Shown: one piece after another, positions 62,051 through 64,000 of the stretch
Layout: the number at the start of each line of letters is the position of its first letter
How positions within the stretch are numbered: position 1 is the first letter of the stretch
NCBI RefSeq assembly: GCF_001906925.1
Contig: NZ_MRWQ01000007.1
Coordinates: 22,078 to 86,077 of the forward strand
Origin: Domibacillus mangrovi
GTDB lineage: Bacteria; Bacillota; Bacilli; Bacillales; Domibacillaceae
Direction of reading: 5' to 3'
DNA length: 64,000 nt
Made by a program: the position numbers and the translations under genes
Notes under the pieces: model-generated
What the model saw: only the letters and a program-made list of their open reading frames with translations
The model's database searches: none
What the model was told of the DNA's origin: nothing

Positions 62051-62860
62051 GTGGGATATTATTTAAGAGTAGAACCTGATGTAAATATTTATGTGGAAGA
62101 TGTGAATCGGGAAAGTGAAAAAACAATCTTATTTATACACGGATGGCCAGTAAACCATAAGCTGTTTGAATACCAGTTTAATCACTTGCCTTCTCTCGGG
62201 TACCGATGCATCGGCATGGATTTGAGAGGATTCGGCAACTCGGACAAACCATCGAGCGGCTACTCCTACGATCGGCTAGCCGATGATGTGCGGACAGTGG
62301 TGGATGAACTTTATTTACAAAACTTCACACTTGTGGGACACTCTGTAGGTGGAGCGATTTCCGTACGATATATGGCACGTCATAACGGGTATGGGGTGTC
62401 TAAACTTGCCTTAATAGCAGCTGCAGCGCCAAGCTTGACGATACGCCCTGATTTTCCGCAAGGAATCCCGAAAGAAGCAGTCACAAACATCATTCAGAAT
62501 ACGTACATTGACCGCCCTAAAATGCTTCAAGATTTTGAAGGCCAATTTTTCTTCCAGCATACAACGCAGCCTTTCTCCCAATGGTTCCTCCAAATGGGAT
62601 TACAGGCAGCCGGATGGTCTACCGCAGCAGTTGCCACTTCGTTTAGAGACGAAAGCTTATTCTCTGATCTCAGACAAATACAAGTTCCCACAATCATTCT
62701 TCACGGTGTTCATGACAAGGTTTGTTTGTACCCGCTTGCTGTAGCACAAAATAAAGAAATTAAAAATTCTAAGCTTGTTCCGTTTGAAAATAGCGGTCAC
62801 GGTTTGATGTGGGAAGAACGAGAAAAGTTGAATCAAGAATTAATAAAATTTATAGGATAG
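62051..62860 (+). CDS. Alpha/beta hydrolase (haloperoxidase/esterase type)
   Basis: A 269-residue hydrolase. HGWPVNHKLFEYQ is the oxyanion region, the nucleophile is Ser in LVGHSVGGAISVRY, the acid is in ILHGVHDKVC and the His in SGHGLMW. It is similar to cofactor-free haloperoxidases and arylesterases; the substrate is not deducible. GTG 62051 is preferred (AAGGGGGAA six bases upstream); the in-frame ATG at 62024 has no site. Confidence 0.85.
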   Translation: MGYYLRVEPDVNIYVEDVNRESEKTILFIHGWPVNHKLFEYQFNHLPSLGYRCIGMDLRGFGNSDKPSSGYSYDRLADDVRTVVDELYLQNFTLVGHSVGGAISVRYMARHNGYGVSKLALIAAAAPSLTIRPDFPQGIPKEAVTNIIQNTYIDRPKMLQDFEGQFFFQHTTQPFSQWFLQMGLQAAGWSTAAVATSFRDESLFSDLRQIQVPTIILHGVHDKVCLYPLAVAQNKEIKNSKLVPFENSGHGLMWEEREKLNQELIKFIG

Positions 62861-63013
62861 AGATGGGATCTTAAGCGTAGTAATATTTGTTGTTTAACTA
62901 AATATTATAAAGTTGACCAAGTTGATTGATTTAAATTTACTAAAATATCATTTATAACCATATAAGGTTGACCACAACCGTGGGATACCAACCCTGTCAG
63001 CTATACAGTTCAT

Positions 63014-63056
63014 CCCCTGCTGATAAAAACACGATTAAAGTAGGGGTTCTTTTTCT
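63014..63056 (+). terminator. Terminator-like hairpin after the hydrolase
   Basis: Stem CCCCTGCT / AGTAGGGG (one mismatch) followed by TTCTTTTTC, about 150 bp after the hydrolase stop. The rest of 62861-63171 shows nothing else I can support. Confidence 0.5.
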
Positions 63057-63171
63057 GGGTAAAATCTGATAGATAAAAAGAAGTAGATGTTTGGCTATTT
63101 CAAAATCCCCTCTAAGTAAAAAGCTGGTTACTCAAAGGGTATTAATCGAGCTATTATATTGTATCCTGGAT

Positions 63172-63645
63172 TTAATTAAGCTCCTCATTTTTTATATTAC
63201 CCCATAATTCATAAGGATGTTCAGAATCTGTAGTACTCTCTATTTGCCTAATTGGTAAGGTTTGCTTTTCAATAGGGAGTCCGATTTGCTCATATAGATG
63301 GGCTGTAGATAACCCGAATTCTTTAGCTTGTTCATTAGAGTAAGCAAAATAAACTGCCTTTACTCCTGACAAATGTATAGCACTTAAGCACATAGGGCAA
63401 GGTTGACCACTCGCATATAGTTCACATCCTGTAAGCTGTGCTGTCTGCAAGTATTGAGAAGCTTTGCGAATAGCCTGAATCTCAGCATGAGCAGTAGGAT
63501 CATAGGTTTCTAAAATGTCATTAACACCTGTTGCAATGACTTTCCCATTCTTTACAATGACCGCTCCAAACGGTCTTCCCTCTTTTACCTTTACGTTTTT
63601 CCTTGCTAAGTCTATTGCTTGCTTCATAAATTCATTTATTTCCAC
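63172..63645 (-). CDS. Nucleoside/guanine deaminase-like protein
   Basis: A 157-residue cytidine-deaminase-fold protein. The zinc ligands and catalytic Glu are TAHAEIQAIR (His, Glu) and QPCPMCLSAIH (Cys-x2-Cys). RPFGAVIVKNGKVIATGVND is typical of the GuaD/TadA group, and the length equals Bacillus GuaD (156). The C-terminus (SEHPYELWGN) resembles guanine deaminases, with Trp near the end. The leader has AGAGGTG before the ATG. It lies next to the rRNA operon end. Confidence 0.85.
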   Translation of the reverse strand: MEINEFMKQAIDLARKNVKVKEGRPFGAVIVKNGKVIATGVNDILETYDPTAHAEIQAIRKASQYLQTAQLTGCELYASGQPCPMCLSAIHLSGVKAVYFAYSNEQAKEFGLSTAHLYEQIGLPIEKQTLPIRQIESTTDSEHPYELWGNIKNEELN

Positions 63646-63921
63646 TATATTACACCTCTAATTTTTAATTTCTTTTTCATTGTAATATAAGAGTACATTC
63701 ATAACTAGATAAAATCCTTTAAGGGGGCTCTTGTGCAAATTTAATTTAATGATACCCAGCTTTTCACATAAGAGTAGACCTTGCTGGAAATTCTCATGAA
63801 ATAAGTCACTTTAATTTAAAAAACCGTCCAGAACATTTGGACGATAGATAGCATTATTTTTTTGTTTAGCAGTCATTAAAAAGCAGTTCACTCGTTTGAT
63901 TTCCTGTAAATAAGCAAAATC

Positions 63922-63953
63922 TAAAAAAGAAGAACAGCTGTCGCTGTTCTTCT
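63922..63953 (-). terminator. Terminator of the rRNA operon
   Basis: On the minus strand AGAAGAACAGC / GCTGTTCTTCT with loop GACA, followed by TTTTTTAG, just downstream of the 5S 3' end. The stretch 63646-63921 has no other feature apart from a short hairpin CGTCCA / TGGACG near 63826. Confidence 0.9.
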
Positions 63954-63957
63954 CATT

Positions 63958-64000
63958 GCCTGGCGGCGTCCTGCTCTCACAGGGGGAAACCCCCAACTAC
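63958..64000 (-). rRNA. rrf: 5S ribosomal RNA, 3' end (partial)
   Basis: On the minus strand the edge reads GTAGTTGGGGGTTTCCCCCT then GTGAGAGCAGGACGCCGCCA, which is the 3' third of Bacillus-type 5S rRNA (Bacillus ends GTGAGAGTAGGACGCCGCCA). The gene continues outside the window to the right. Confidence 0.93.

Noticed and set aside
63811..63996. Minus-strand open frame of 61 codons at the right edge
   Set aside because: It runs through the rRNA terminator and the 5S gene and has no ribosome-binding site.
1..64000. CRISPR array, prophage or integrated element in the window
   Set aside because: No regularly spaced short repeats, integrase, terminase or structural phage genes were found. The only repeats are the four dispersed bcr1-like units.

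Overview
The window reads as chromosomal DNA of a Bacillaceae-type Firmicute. Shine-Dalgarno sites are strong (GGAGG), many genes start at GTG or TTG, and there are homologues of YugO, MhqR, BpsA/BpsB, YkhA, YwaF, a Fur-regulated basic protein and a sigma-W-type promoter. Gene order differs from B. subtilis and B. cereus. Dispersed elements of 159-278 bp bounded by TTTAT look like the bcr1 repeats known from the B. cereus group. I cannot name the species; a Domibacillus-like or related genus is only a guess. There is no prophage, CRISPR array, tRNA gene or intact transposase. The right edge cuts into the 3' end of a 5S rRNA gene read leftwards, so an rRNA operon ends there. Layout: 0-6 kb holds the tail of a CorC-type protein, an envelope cluster (polysaccharide deacetylase, DedA, UgtP-like glycosyltransferase, second DedA), cardiolipin synthase and small proteins. 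6-10 kb is a five-gene leftward envelope-stress operon (DUF4178, PspA, DUF4247 lipoprotein, DUF350, membrane-anchored spermidine-synthase-like protein) behind a near-perfect sigma-W promoter. 10-21 kb is housekeeping: lipid kinase, MerR-like and HAD proteins, YitT, inorganic pyrophosphatase, MFS transporter, uracil-DNA glycosylase, lactonase plus SDR. 21-27 kb has an MFS exporter beside a decayed LysR regulator, a small Fbp protein, and a TPP riboswitch driving tenI-thiO-thiS-thiG-thiF for thiazole synthesis. 27-32 kb has an SBF transporter, an MhqR-like regulator with DoxX and WrbA-type quinone-stress genes, and a SulP transporter. 32-45 kb has a BCCT transporter, a K+ channel, an ABC exporter, the NAD salvage operon nrtR-like/pncA/pncB with a perfect palindrome upstream, an aldo/keto reductase, paired FluC channels, an EamA exporter, YwaF, and the ammonium transporter amt behind two TnrA/GlnR-like boxes. 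45-53 kb has a DUF294 nucleotidyltransferase with a DnaQ-like exonuclease, a DUF2207 membrane protein whose best start is CTG, a Bcr/CflA exporter, bpsA-bpsB (type III polyketide synthase plus methyltransferase) and a YkhA-like thioesterase. 53-61.5 kb is the most unusual region. It has a BCCT transporter, RidA and IclR proteins, then a tightly coupled operon of an unrecognised 575-residue protein, an M19 dipeptidase-like protein lacking half of its metal site, a DUF3726 protein and an aldehyde dehydrogenase. This looks like an uncharacterised catabolic system for a betaine-like compound. 62-64 kb has an alpha/beta hydrolase, a nucleoside deaminase and the rRNA operon end.
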